In this document: positions 48,158 to 56,504 of the stretch, one piece after another
How the letters are laid out: each line of letters starts with the position of its first letter
Numbering within the stretch: the first letter of the stretch is position 1
NCBI RefSeq assembly: GCF_008329605.1
Contig: NZ_NPKO01000001.1
Coordinates: forward strand, 124,001-188,000
Length of the DNA: 64,000 nucleotides
Direction: 5' to 3'
DNA from: Mycolicibacterium sp. P9-64
GTDB taxonomy: Bacteria; Actinomycetota; Actinomycetes; Mycobacteriales; Mycobacteriaceae
Made by a program: the position numbers and the translations under genes
Notes under the pieces: model-generated
What the model saw: the letters and a program-made list of their open reading frames with translations, nothing else
Database searches by the model: none
Told to the model about the DNA's origin: nothing

Positions 48158-48535
48158 TCAACTCAAGGTGTTGCAGGCCCAAGAGTCGACCCAGCCGCCG
48201 GGGAGGCGGCTCTTGGCATCGGCGATGGCGGCCGACAGGCTACGTCCATAGCCCCCTTGGAGGGTGTTGCCGTCATAGGCCACGGCGCCGCAGTCCTTGA
48301 AGCTACTCAGCACCTCGCAGCTGGAGTATCCGCAGTAACTCAGTGAGGCCTGTTCGGCGTTGGAACGCGACGGGTAGTTCCACACCGAAGCGCCTGCGCC
48401 GTTGGTGGCGTAGGCGATGGCGCCGTATGCCAACGCGGCGTCAGCTTGCGGAGCGACCACCACGTTGACCGCGGCGGCGGCGAGGACGCCCGCGGCCGCG
48501 AGGGCCGCGCGCTGAGAGAGGACAGACACCTTCAT
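48158..48535 (-). CDS. Secreted DUF4189 family protein
   Basis: A 125-residue exported protein with a signal peptide (LSQRAALAAAGVLAAAAVNV, cleaved near APQADA). The mature domain has the DUF4189 features YGAIAYA, CGYSSCEVLSSFKDCGAVAY and SWACNTLS, with paired Cys likely in disulfides. The function of the family is not known. AAAGGA precedes the ATG at 48535. Its stop lies 20 bp from a strong terminator. Confidence 0.82.
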   Translation of the reverse strand: MKVSVLSQRAALAAAGVLAAAAVNVVVAPQADAALAYGAIAYATNGAGASVWNYPSRSNAEQASLSYCGYSSCEVLSSFKDCGAVAYDGNTLQGGYGRSLSAAIADAKSRLPGGWVDSWACNTLS

Positions 48536-48609
48536 GGCTAGATCCTTTTCTGGGCGCCTGTTCGGCGCGCCGGAGAATGTGAATGAGATGGGGAGTGAAG
48601 AGACTTCGG

Positions 48610-49329
48610 TCAGGGAGTGGGCAGCGCAGGCTTGGTCGCGGTGACCTGCTTGCCGAAGTCCGACAGTGTCATGGTGAGCTTCGTGTCGGGCGTCGGGTCG
48701 ATTTGGGCCTGCACCAGATAGTGCGGTTCGCCATCGGCGATCCACACCGTCATCGGCACCGTCTGTTCCTTCTCGGGTGCCTTGCGCGCGCCGGCCAGTT
48801 CGGCGACGTCGTTGGTGGACGCCGTGCCGGTGATCTTGGTGGTCTTGGTCCCGTTGATGTCTTCGGTCCCAGCGGACTTGGGGTCCTTGAGCTTGGCCAG
48901 CGCGTTGGCCAAGCCCTGCTGCGGGTCCAGCAGAACGGACAGGTTGTAGATCGAGCTGCCCGGTCCGTAGTCGACGAAGGTGCCTGGCTCGGCAATGTCG
49001 GAGTAGAGCTTGCCGTCGACATAGATGAGCTTCGCTTCCTGCGTGTCCTGACCCATCTGGATGGAGGCGGTCCCGGTGGCCGCCACGGCGGGCTTCGATG
49101 CGACGTCGGCCTCGAGCTTGGTGACCTTGAGATTGGGGATCTGGCCGTCGGCGGTGACGACGAAGTGGGCGCTGGTCAGGTTCTTCATCGCATCCGACGA
49201 TTGCTTGACCAAAGTGGCGGCGTCTGCGCCGCCGCTGGACGTCCCCGCGTCTGGGCTCGACGAGCAGCCCGACAACGTGATCGCCGCAGCAGCGGTGAGC
49301 GCCAGCGCTGCACCGAATCGAAGCCTCAT
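48610..49329 (-). CDS. LppX/LprAFG-family lipoprotein (LprG-like)
   Basis: A 239-residue lipoprotein with signal and lipobox LSGC. The mature domain follows the LppX/LprG half-barrel pattern (SSDAMKNLTSAHFVV, IYVDGKLYSDIA, GEPHYLVQAQIDP). This family carries lipids such as triacylated glycolipids between inner membrane and envelope. ATG 49329 is chosen over 49356. It lies 74 bp after the DUF4189 gene start on the same strand, so it probably leads a two-gene unit. Confidence 0.85.
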   Translation of the reverse strand: MRLRFGAALALTAAAAITLSGCSSSPDAGTSSGGADAATLVKQSSDAMKNLTSAHFVVTADGQIPNLKVTKLEADVASKPAVAATGTASIQMGQDTQEAKLIYVDGKLYSDIAEPGTFVDYGPGSSIYNLSVLLDPQQGLANALAKLKDPKSAGTEDINGTKTTKITGTASTNDVAELAGARKAPEKEQTVPMTVWIADGEPHYLVQAQIDPTPDTKLTMTLSDFGKQVTATKPALPTP

Positions 49330-49493
49330 GAAGTCTCGCTTTCTGGTATCCAGCACCCGGACTGTCCGCGGCGCCTTGGTCGAATCTCACATTAAACGTT
49401 CAGCAACGACCCCCGCTGACACATCTTCGGACGCACGTCGAGTGCAGAAACGGACGGTGACAGTCCTGGGGCATCGCCGGCTTGGCCTGCGCG

Positions 49494-52400
49494 TCAGGCG
49501 ATCTTGTCGGTGATCTGCTTGGCGATGTCGTCGGCCTGCTGACCGCCCGTCGACGTGCACGCCGCGACGTCGATGACGACGTTGGAGTCGGTGGTCAGTA
49601 CGTGCTGGCAGGACCGGCCGGGCTCGGTGGAGGACACGGTGAGCCGACCTTCCACGGACTTGGGGTCACCGATGGTGATCGTGCGGGGCGGCTGACCGTC
49701 GCTGGTGAGTGTGACCGGGGTCTTGGCGCAGTTGCGCCACTCGTTGATCTGCGTGTCCTGAACGGTCGCAGCAGCTTCCGCGCTCGGGTAGCTGGTGACG
49801 AACTGGGTGACGACGACGGCGGGATCACTCGGCGCGGTCACGACGCTGCCAGCCGTCCCAGTGAATTCGGTGCCCGGATACATCGCGGCGTTGCCGGCAT
49901 CGGCGGCGCCTACGCAATTCGGCGGCGCCGCCGTGCTTGCCGGGTGTGTGGTCGCCGAGGACGGGGCGACATCGGCCAGAGCAGGCACGTTCATCACCGA
50001 ACTCACCGTCTTGGCGTCGAGCAGGAGGCCGCCGAGTTGGTCTGGCGCAACGGGCTTCTGCGGCGGCGCTTCGCCCTGCGTGGGGATGGAGGGCATCCCC
50101 ACGTTGGCTGCGGGGTCGCGGGTCCCGCCGCCACGGGTGAGAACCGACAAGCCAGCGATGAATGCGACCACCAAGATCACGACCACGACCGCACCGGCGG
50201 CCTTGGACGCGGCGCCCCGCGACCCCGCACCACCGTCAGGGGCGGGTAGGCGCAGTCGTCGGCGAACCAGGATGGCGGCCACGATGCCCAGAAGCAGCAG
50301 CACGCCCATGTCGAGTGCCCACCACGGCAGGGCGTGGCGCCACAGCGGGTCGTCGACCGTGATCAGCGGAGCGACCTTGAGCAGGTCGATGGTGGACGCC
50401 GACGCCGCGAAACCCCAACGTGCGGGCAGGAACCACGATGCCTGCTCCAACCCGATGCGCGCGGTAACCGGGATCAGCCCACCGGAGAAGACGATGCTGA
50501 GCATGATGACGACGACCAGCATCGGCAGGATCTGCTCGTTGGATCTGGCGAGCGAGGACCACAGCAGACCGAAGATCGCCGACACGATCGCGGTCAGCGC
50601 CAAGGTGACGTACAAGTCGTAGATCGGGTTGCCAAGGGCGATGGCGCCTTGGGTGGGTCCGCCCTTGCCGTAGACGACGATCGCGGTCACGATCGCGGTT
50701 TGCAACGCGGCAAATCCGCTGTACACGAGGATCTTCGACGTCAGGTACGCGCCGGCCGACAATCCCACCGACTGCTCGCGCCGGAAGATGGTGCGCTCGC
50801 CGACGAGGTCGCGAATCGTCAACGCCGTGCCCATGAAGACCGCGGAGATGTTGGCAAGGATGAGCAGTTGGGTCGGTTCGTTGGGTGCTCCGCTGGCCGT
50901 CGTGGCCACCCCGAGGCCTACCTTGCCGGGCACCACCAGCGACAGCGCGCCAAGGACGAACGGCAGTAGCACTAGGAACGCGGTGTAGCCACGGTCGGCG
51001 AAGATCAGTCGTACCTGTCGCCTTGCGAGCGTGAGCATTTGACGGCCGGTGCTGGTGTGGGCGGGTTCGCCCAGCGGTCCGGCGGGCGCGGCAGGTGCCG
51101 GCGGTTGCGCCGCCTCGGGGCTGCGGGCGAGGAATGCCGCATGGGCGTCGTCGGGCCGGGTGGACACCCAGGCGAAGATGTCGGCCCAATCGGTGGTGCC
51201 CATCGCGGCGCCGATGGCCGCTGGCGGACCGGCGTAGGCGGTCTTGCCGCCGGGGGCCAGCAGCAGCACCTGGTCGCACATGCTCAGATACGTCAGGGAG
51301 TGGGTGACGACGACCACGGTGCGCCCGGCGTCTGCCAGTCGGCGCAGCATCGACATCACCTGGCGGTCCAAGGCAGGATCCAGACCCGACGTCGGCTCGT
51401 CGAGGATCAACAGCGACGGGCCGGTCAGCAACTCCAACGCCACCGAGGCCCGTTTGCGTTGTCCGCCAGACAGTTTGTCGACGCGCTTGTTGCGGTGTTC
51501 GGTGAGCTCGAGCTCGCCGAGCACACGATCAACGACCGCCCGCCGGTCGGTCCTGCTGGTGTCCGGGGGCAGCCGCAGTTGCGCGGCGTACGACAACGCC
51601 TGATCGACGGTGAGCTGGCGATGCACGACGTCGTCTTGGGGGACCATCCCGATCCGGGAGCGCATGGAGGCGTATTCGGCGTGCACGTCGTGTCCGTCGA
51701 AGGTCACCTGACCAGACGTGGGCTGGGCGGCGCCGCCGAGCAGCTTGATCAGTGTGGACTTGCCGGCGCCGGAGGGGCCGATCACCGCGGTGAGGGTGCC
51801 GGGCCTGGCGGTGAACGACACGTTGGTCAGCAGTTGGTGGCCGTCGATGGCGAGGCCGAGTTGATGGGCCTGAACACCCCCGGTCTTCTCGGTCGCCTTC
51901 CGCGGCGTCACCGAAGTTCCGCCGGTGAAGATCAGGTCGGTGTTGCCGATGGTGATGACGTCGCCGGCCCGCAGAGTCACTGCGTTGATGCGGACGCCAT
52001 TGACGAAAGTGCCGTTGCCGCTGCCGTTGTCGTACAGCTGGGTGCCGGTGGGTGCGGCCACCAGGTAGGCGTGCGTGCGTGAGGCCAGCGAGTCGTCGAT
52101 GCGGACGGCCGAGGTGGAGTGCCTGCCGATCGTGACGGCCCCTGGTGGGGGTTCTGACGGGCGTTGCGGCAGAACCTTCTTGACCACACCCGTCATCCGC
52201 CCGACCATGTCGGCGTCCTGCTCGACGGGTGGCCGCGGCGGGGTGGCCGCTGCAGTGGGGGCGGACGGTGCCGGCTGGGGGGCCACGGGTGGTCGTTGCG
52301 GTGGGACGGGTGGTTGTGGCTGCGGCGCAGGGGGCCTCGGTTGGCGCGGCTGTGGCGGTCGCTGGACCGGCGGTGGCGCGCCCCGCTGTTGTGGTGGTGC

Positions 52401-52832
52401 CGTTGGTCGCGGGGGAGCGGGCGGCGCCGGCCGCGTGGGCGGCGGCACCGTCGGCGGCCCCGGGCGTGGTGGCACGATGCGCGCGACTTGCAGCTGTTGC
52501 GTGGTGATTTGGAACGTCAGCGCCGGCCCATCCGGAGCGCCGAGGTTGATGCGCACGTCATCGTCGATCGGCACGCTGCTCACGCGCGAGCCGCTGACGT
52601 AGATGCCGTTGCGGCTCTTGTCGATCGCCACCCACTGCTGTCCGTCTGCGTGCAACACCATGTGGACCCGAGAAATCGCCTGTTTGGCGGCGCTGTCCAC
52701 CCGGATGTGGCGGTGGAGATCTTGGCCAGGGCGATTGCCGTCGCGGCCGACGGTGATGTCCGGGCCCGGCGCGAACGCGAACATCGACTCTCCGAGCCGC
52801 ACCACCAGCGGAGGAGCCACCGTTCCGGTCAC
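49494..52832 (-). CDS. FHA-FHA-ABC transporter fused to a PknH-type sensor domain (Rv1747-like)
   Basis: A 1112-residue fusion. Order: FHA1 (residues about 5-95), Pro-rich linker, FHA2 (about 205-290, GAVTIGRHSTSAVRI), ABC ATPase with Walker A GPSGAGKS (near 350), signature LSGGQRKRA (near 456) and Walker B LLILDEPTSGLD, then an ABC2-type permease with about six helices (600-865). Rv1747, a lipid-related exporter controlled by PknF, ends there. This protein adds another helix (AVVVVILVVAFIAGLSVL) and a PknH-type sensor domain (about 940-1112; CQHVL, VIDVAACT). The GTG at 52832 overlaps the stop of a 23-codon leader frame. Confidence 0.88.
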   Translation of the reverse strand: MTGTVAPPLVVRLGESMFAFAPGPDITVGRDGNRPGQDLHRHIRVDSAAKQAISRVHMVLHADGQQWVAIDKSRNGIYVSGSRVSSVPIDDDVRINLGAPDGPALTFQITTQQLQVARIVPPRPGPPTVPPPTRPAPPAPPRPTAPPQQRGAPPPVQRPPQPRQPRPPAPQPQPPVPPQRPPVAPQPAPSAPTAAATPPRPPVEQDADMVGRMTGVVKKVLPQRPSEPPPGAVTIGRHSTSAVRIDDSLASRTHAYLVAAPTGTQLYDNGSGNGTFVNGVRINAVTLRAGDVITIGNTDLIFTGGTSVTPRKATEKTGGVQAHQLGLAIDGHQLLTNVSFTARPGTLTAVIGPSGAGKSTLIKLLGGAAQPTSGQVTFDGHDVHAEYASMRSRIGMVPQDDVVHRQLTVDQALSYAAQLRLPPDTSRTDRRAVVDRVLGELELTEHRNKRVDKLSGGQRKRASVALELLTGPSLLILDEPTSGLDPALDRQVMSMLRRLADAGRTVVVVTHSLTYLSMCDQVLLLAPGGKTAYAGPPAAIGAAMGTTDWADIFAWVSTRPDDAHAAFLARSPEAAQPPAPAAPAGPLGEPAHTSTGRQMLTLARRQVRLIFADRGYTAFLVLLPFVLGALSLVVPGKVGLGVATTASGAPNEPTQLLILANISAVFMGTALTIRDLVGERTIFRREQSVGLSAGAYLTSKILVYSGFAALQTAIVTAIVVYGKGGPTQGAIALGNPIYDLYVTLALTAIVSAIFGLLWSSLARSNEQILPMLVVVIMLSIVFSGGLIPVTARIGLEQASWFLPARWGFAASASTIDLLKVAPLITVDDPLWRHALPWWALDMGVLLLLGIVAAILVRRRLRLPAPDGGAGSRGAASKAAGAVVVVILVVAFIAGLSVLTRGGGTRDPAANVGMPSIPTQGEAPPQKPVAPDQLGGLLLDAKTVSSVMNVPALADVAPSSATTHPASTAAPPNCVGAADAGNAAMYPGTEFTGTAGSVVTAPSDPAVVVTQFVTSYPSAEAAATVQDTQINEWRNCAKTPVTLTSDGQPPRTITIGDPKSVEGRLTVSSTEPGRSCQHVLTTDSNVVIDVAACTSTGGQQADDIAKQITDKIA

Positions 52833-52900
52833 CGTAGGCCCTGGTTGCCAGGTGTCCAGATCTCGACCGCGACATTCGCGGCGGCGGCACAACTCACCAT
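52829..52900 (-). CDS. Short leader frame coupled to the FHA-ABC gene
   Basis: ATG 52900 follows a strong GGGAGGGG site and opens a 23-residue frame, MVSCAAAANVAVEIWTPG and then NQGLR. Its TGA overlaps the GTG start of the ABC transporter gene (GTGA). It may be a leader peptide that couples translation. It has no recognisable function. Confidence 0.45.
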   Translation of the reverse strand: MVSCAAAANVAVEIWTPGNQGLR

Positions 52901-52967
52901 GGCCCCTCCCATGCTTCTGGCTCGTCCAGCTGAGACTGTATTCGGTAGCTCGACCTGGCCGCCGCCA

Positions 52968-53879
52968 CTACTGCGAGGACAGTCGCTGAATCCCGCGATG
53001 CACCTGGAAACCGATGTAGGCCAACACGAGGCCGCTGACCACGGTCACGGCCAAGCTGAAGAGCAGGGTGATCGCGTATCCGGCCAAGTGCAGCGACGCC
53101 AGATCGAAGAATGTGGCGACCGCGTAGAGCGCGCTCAACGATGCAAGGACGGCGCCGACTCCGCAGATGCCATAGGCCACGAATTGGTGGGCGAGCTTGG
53201 TGCCGAGTGCGAAGTACAGATAGATCAGCCCGGCGAAGATCACGTCGGTGATGACGGTGCCGACGACGCCGATCAGGCTCAGCAAGAGCGCCAGGAATAC
53301 CCCGATGCCGTAGGTGATGTACACGAACTGATCGGCTGACTGCTGGCGGAAGTTCACGAACCAGGGCTGCCGAATGAGTTCACCACGGATTCCGCGGTAC
53401 ATCAGCTTGGAGATCAGCGAATTACCCTTGGCAAGAAGGGCATTGGCGACATCCATGGGATTCTGGGTCGCGTTCGGTCCGTAACCGTTCGGCGGTGGGG
53501 TTGGTCCGCCGGGGGTGTAGCCGTGCTGCTGAGGCGGCGGGGGAGCGAACTGCGCGCCGTATCCCGGCGGTGGAGGAAACTGAGGGCCGTACCCCGGCGG
53601 GGGCGGGGGCGCACCACGGCCGGGTCCGCCATGCGGCGGGGGTGCCGATGGGGGAGGGCCGTAGGGCTGCGGCGGCGGCGGTGCCGTGCGGTGCTGCTGA
53701 CCGGCGGGAGGCGGTGGCTGGCTGGCGATGAGCGAAGTCTTCTCGTCGGCTTCGGGGTCGGCCGCCGTCGCGTCGCCGGTGGGCGTCATGCGGGGCACCA
53801 CCTGTGTCTTGTCCTCATCGACAGGTGATGGCGCCGGTGACGCGCTGGTGACGCGCTGTGTCAGTTCTTCGTCAGCCAT
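52968..53879 (-). CDS. Pro-rich DUF4282-like membrane protein with possible phospho-Thr motif
   Basis: A 303-residue protein. Residues 1-145 are cytosolic, with DEDKTQVVPR near the start (a likely FHA-binding phospho-Thr site) and a Pro/Gly/Tyr-rich linker. The C-terminal half has about three or four helices and includes ITYGIGVFLALLLSLIG and AGYAITLLFSLAVTVVSGLV. The size and layout resemble DUF4282 proteins. It is upstream of the FHA-ABC gene on the same strand and probably co-transcribed; it may be a regulatory partner of that transporter. Confidence 0.65.
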   Translation of the reverse strand: MADEELTQRVTSASPAPSPVDEDKTQVVPRMTPTGDATAADPEADEKTSLIASQPPPPAGQQHRTAPPPPQPYGPPPSAPPPHGGPGRGAPPPPPGYGPQFPPPPGYGAQFAPPPPQQHGYTPGGPTPPPNGYGPNATQNPMDVANALLAKGNSLISKLMYRGIRGELIRQPWFVNFRQQSADQFVYITYGIGVFLALLLSLIGVVGTVITDVIFAGLIYLYFALGTKLAHQFVAYGICGVGAVLASLSALYAVATFFDLASLHLAGYAITLLFSLAVTVVSGLVLAYIGFQVHRGIQRLSSQ

Positions 53880-53980
53880 GCTGATTTCCTCACTTCACGG
53901 GATGTTCGACGGTTACGGTACGTGGCATTGCGAGGGATCACCGACACCAAGTTCAGACGGCGTCCGGACGTCTACGGAAG

Positions 53981-54045
53981 TCGAAGCGCTTCGATTCTGC
54001 CCAAATTCTAGCTGTTCAACATGTAGCACCGCTACGGTTTATGAT
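53981..54045 (+). promoter_or_regulatory. Promoter and operator of the FHA-XRE gene
   Basis: TCGAAGCGCTTCGA (53981-53994) is a perfect 14-bp palindrome sharing the GAAGC core with the GTTGAAGC sites upstream of the other FHA gene. TATGAT (54040-54045) is a good -10 box whose spacing puts the transcription start at or next to the ATG at 54052, implying a leaderless mRNA. Confidence 0.58.
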
Positions 54046-54051
54046 GTGACT

Positions 54052-55143
54052 ATGGCATCCACTGAAGTCGACGACGCAGCCACCGACGCGGTCCTTCCGC
54101 TGACCGTCCGGGTGATGGGCGAGACGCACCGGGTGGATCCGGAACATGCCCCCGTGATCATCGGCCGCCCGGATCCCGGCGCCAGCCAAGAGGCTCACAT
54201 CCGCATCTCGGATTCCCGGGTCTCGCGCCAACACATCGTCGTCGACGTTCGCCGCGGACAGTGGGTGGGTGAGGCCACCGGGCGCAACGGCACGTTCATC
54301 GATGGCCGGGAAGTGAGCGGCGAGTTCGTCATTCCCGACGACGGGCTGACCGCGACCCTCGGACATCCGGTCGGCGGCATTCCGGTGCACTTCACCACGC
54401 TCGACCCCGCCGTGGTCTTCGTCGGGGCACAGGTCGCCAAGAGGCGCAATGAGCTCGACCTTTCCCAGCGCAAGCTGGCGGAGAACAAGATCATCAACGC
54501 CGGCACGCTGATCGCGTTCGAAAAGGGGCGGAGCTGGCCGCGGGCAGCTACCCGCACGAAATTGGAGGAAGCGTTAGGGTGGCCGCCGGGCGAGATTGCG
54601 CGGCTGCGTCGCCAGTTCGGCAGCGACTCCGCGGCGGGAGCTGACTCGGCGCCGACCGTTGACGATGGGGAACGCACGGTGATGCTGGAAACCGGTGGGA
54701 CCACGACGGTCGACTCGAAATACATGGCCGAAACCGCCGCCATGGCGCTCGACAACATCATCAGACAGATCGACGTGCTTCCCGCCCCGTCCGCGTCGGC
54801 GTTTCAGGCGTCGGTGAAGGGGTTGATCGCGGACTTGAGCCGGTTGGAAGCGTTGGCGTCCAACGCCTCCCGGGGCAGTAGTGGTGCCGAGGACATCTTC
54901 CGCGTACTGGGTGCCATCCGACGCGCGCGGCGCGGACTTCTGCTGCGGGCGGCTGAGTCGCCGCATGCGACGGTCGGGCAGCGGTTGTTCGCCGCTCGGA
55001 CCCGAGCTGAACTGAGCGTGGACGAGGCTGCGACGATGGCCGGTCTCACTCCCGGTGACATTGCGGCGGCCGAGGCGGGCGACGCCGTGGCACCGGCTCA
55101 ATTCGACGCGTTGAACCGGCTACTGACAGCTTTACAGCAATGA
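54052..55143 (+). CDS. FHA domain fused to two XRE helix-turn-helix domains
   Basis: A 363-residue regulator. FHA domain (about 15-120: VIIGRPDPG, VSRQHIVV, TGRNGTFIDG). First XRE helix-turn-helix (about 124-187: GAQVAKRRNELDLSQRKLAE, LIAFEKGRSWP). Helical middle part with GERTVMLETG, a probable phospho-Thr site, similar to the FHA protein at 47352. Second, shorter XRE domain at the end (about 307-363: GQRLFAARTRAELSVDEAA). I infer a DNA-binding protein switched by phosphorylation. The ATG at 54052 sits 7 nt from TATGAT, so it is likely leaderless. Its stop overlaps the lipoprotein start (ATGA). Confidence 0.82.
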   Translation: MASTEVDDAATDAVLPLTVRVMGETHRVDPEHAPVIIGRPDPGASQEAHIRISDSRVSRQHIVVDVRRGQWVGEATGRNGTFIDGREVSGEFVIPDDGLTATLGHPVGGIPVHFTTLDPAVVFVGAQVAKRRNELDLSQRKLAENKIINAGTLIAFEKGRSWPRAATRTKLEEALGWPPGEIARLRRQFGSDSAAGADSAPTVDDGERTVMLETGGTTTVDSKYMAETAAMALDNIIRQIDVLPAPSASAFQASVKGLIADLSRLEALASNASRGSSGAEDIFRVLGAIRRARRGLLLRAAESPHATVGQRLFAARTRAELSVDEAATMAGLTPGDIAAAEAGDAVAPAQFDALNRLLTALQQ

Positions 55144-56405
55144 GGCGCCACTCCCGGGCGCGCGCCGCGTCCCTCTTGGCGACAGCCGTCGTAGCCGTCG
55201 CCGGATGCACGACGGTCGTGGACGGCAACGCGGTGCATGCGGCGGGTGGGCCGCCGCCTGGCACGGTGGACGTCGCGTTGCTCAACCCAGGCAACTACCC
55301 GACCAAACCGCTACCGCCGATGGGTGTCGCGGGCACCCCGACCCAGGGCGCCTTGTTGGATGCCCAGCGGATGGCCGACTTCGTACTCGGACCGTGGGAG
55401 GTCGATCCAACGCTGGTCACCAGAAATCCGTTTGGCTTCTCCGCGGGTTCGATGCCGGTCAAGTCCAACGCGCTTGAGGCGGTCATGACAGCGGAAGCTG
55501 CTGCGGCCGGCAACCGGCACAACTTCATCAACGGCTTCGCCGATTACCGCAAGGCCGAGGGGCAGAAGGAGTTCTTCAACGTCGTGCTGCGCATGGCCGA
55601 TCCGGAGTCGGCGAGCGCGGCGGCGCGAGAGATGGCGAAGGCCATCCTGGACAACCCCCCGGAACTCACGCCGCCCATCACGCTATCGCCGATGCCGATC
55701 CCTGGGCATCCCGACGCGAATGCGATCAGTAGGTCATTCTTCGATTCCAGCGCTGACAAGGTCAACTGGAACGTCGTCGACTCATTCGTCGCGCATGGGC
55801 CGTTTGTGTTGATGCAGCGCGCTTCGGTGATGAGCGCTTCGCTCGACGGCCCCGATGTGGCAGCCGGTTTGAACGCCGCAGCGGGATTGGTCGCCAAGGC
55901 AATTGAACTGCAGGGTCCGCGCATCGATGGGTTTACACCGACCGATCCCGCGCAGTTCGCCAGCGTGCCAAGGGATCCCAGCGGCCTGCTGGCCAAGGCG
56001 CTGCCAGTGCCCGACGCGGCCAAGAACGTCAACAACAATGCGACTTTCGGCGGCTATGGGTTGTTGCACTACTTGGACGACCCGGTGGCCATGGCGAAGG
56101 TGCTCACCGCCGCCGGAGTGGATGTGGCTGTTCGCGGCGATGACTGGGTCATCCAAGCCCGCGACGCGGCCGGCGCGCTCGCCGTCGCGGACGCCGAGGT
56201 GAAGTCAGCCACCGGCCCGGACGCCACCACGGCGGATCCGGTGTCCAACCTGCCCGGCAGTCGCTGCCTGAAATTCAGCGGTGACGACGGGGGGTTTTAC
56301 TGTGTGGCAACTGCCGACCGCTACGAATTCGAGGTGTCCGGCCTCCAGCTGAAGGACGTGCATCAGCGCACGGCCGCGCAATACATGATCCTGACGGCGA
56401 AATGA
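55140..56405 (+). CDS. DUF7373 family lipoprotein
   Basis: A 421-residue lipoprotein with signal sequence and lipobox VAGC. Family blocks are LNPGNYPTKPLPP, AQRMADFVLGPWEVDP, FINGFADYRK and, at the end, HQRTAAQYMILTAK. Two Cys near the C-terminus (SRCLKF, FYCVAT) are shared with its paralogues at 59304 and 60588. The family is mycobacterial and of unknown function. It overlaps the FHA-XRE gene by 4 bp, so the regulator and lipoprotein are translationally coupled. Confidence 0.82.
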   Translation: MRRHSRARAASLLATAVVAVAGCTTVVDGNAVHAAGGPPPGTVDVALLNPGNYPTKPLPPMGVAGTPTQGALLDAQRMADFVLGPWEVDPTLVTRNPFGFSAGSMPVKSNALEAVMTAEAAAAGNRHNFINGFADYRKAEGQKEFFNVVLRMADPESASAAAREMAKAILDNPPELTPPITLSPMPIPGHPDANAISRSFFDSSADKVNWNVVDSFVAHGPFVLMQRASVMSASLDGPDVAAGLNAAAGLVAKAIELQGPRIDGFTPTDPAQFASVPRDPSGLLAKALPVPDAAKNVNNNATFGGYGLLHYLDDPVAMAKVLTAAGVDVAVRGDDWVIQARDAAGALAVADAEVKSATGPDATTADPVSNLPGSRCLKFSGDDGGFYCVATADRYEFEVSGLQLKDVHQRTAAQYMILTAK

Positions 56406-56494
56406 GTGTGACGCCAACGGCCGCCTCCTCACCGCAGGACGTCGACGCCACCCAGCAGGTCGCAGCCCGCTACCTCATGATGGTCAGAAAGTAA
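56402..56494 (+). pseudogene. C-terminal remnant of a DUF7373 lipoprotein
   Basis: An ATG that overlaps the previous stop opens a 30-residue frame ending [19 protein letters not shown]. That ending matches the last residues of the paralogues (QQVAAQYLLLIGK at 59304; QRAAAQYLMLTA at 60588). Nothing else of the gene remains. It is the tail of a lost tandem copy and lies 10 bp before the kinase gene. Confidence 0.7.
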
Positions 56495-56504
56495 AAGGGG
56501 CGCA

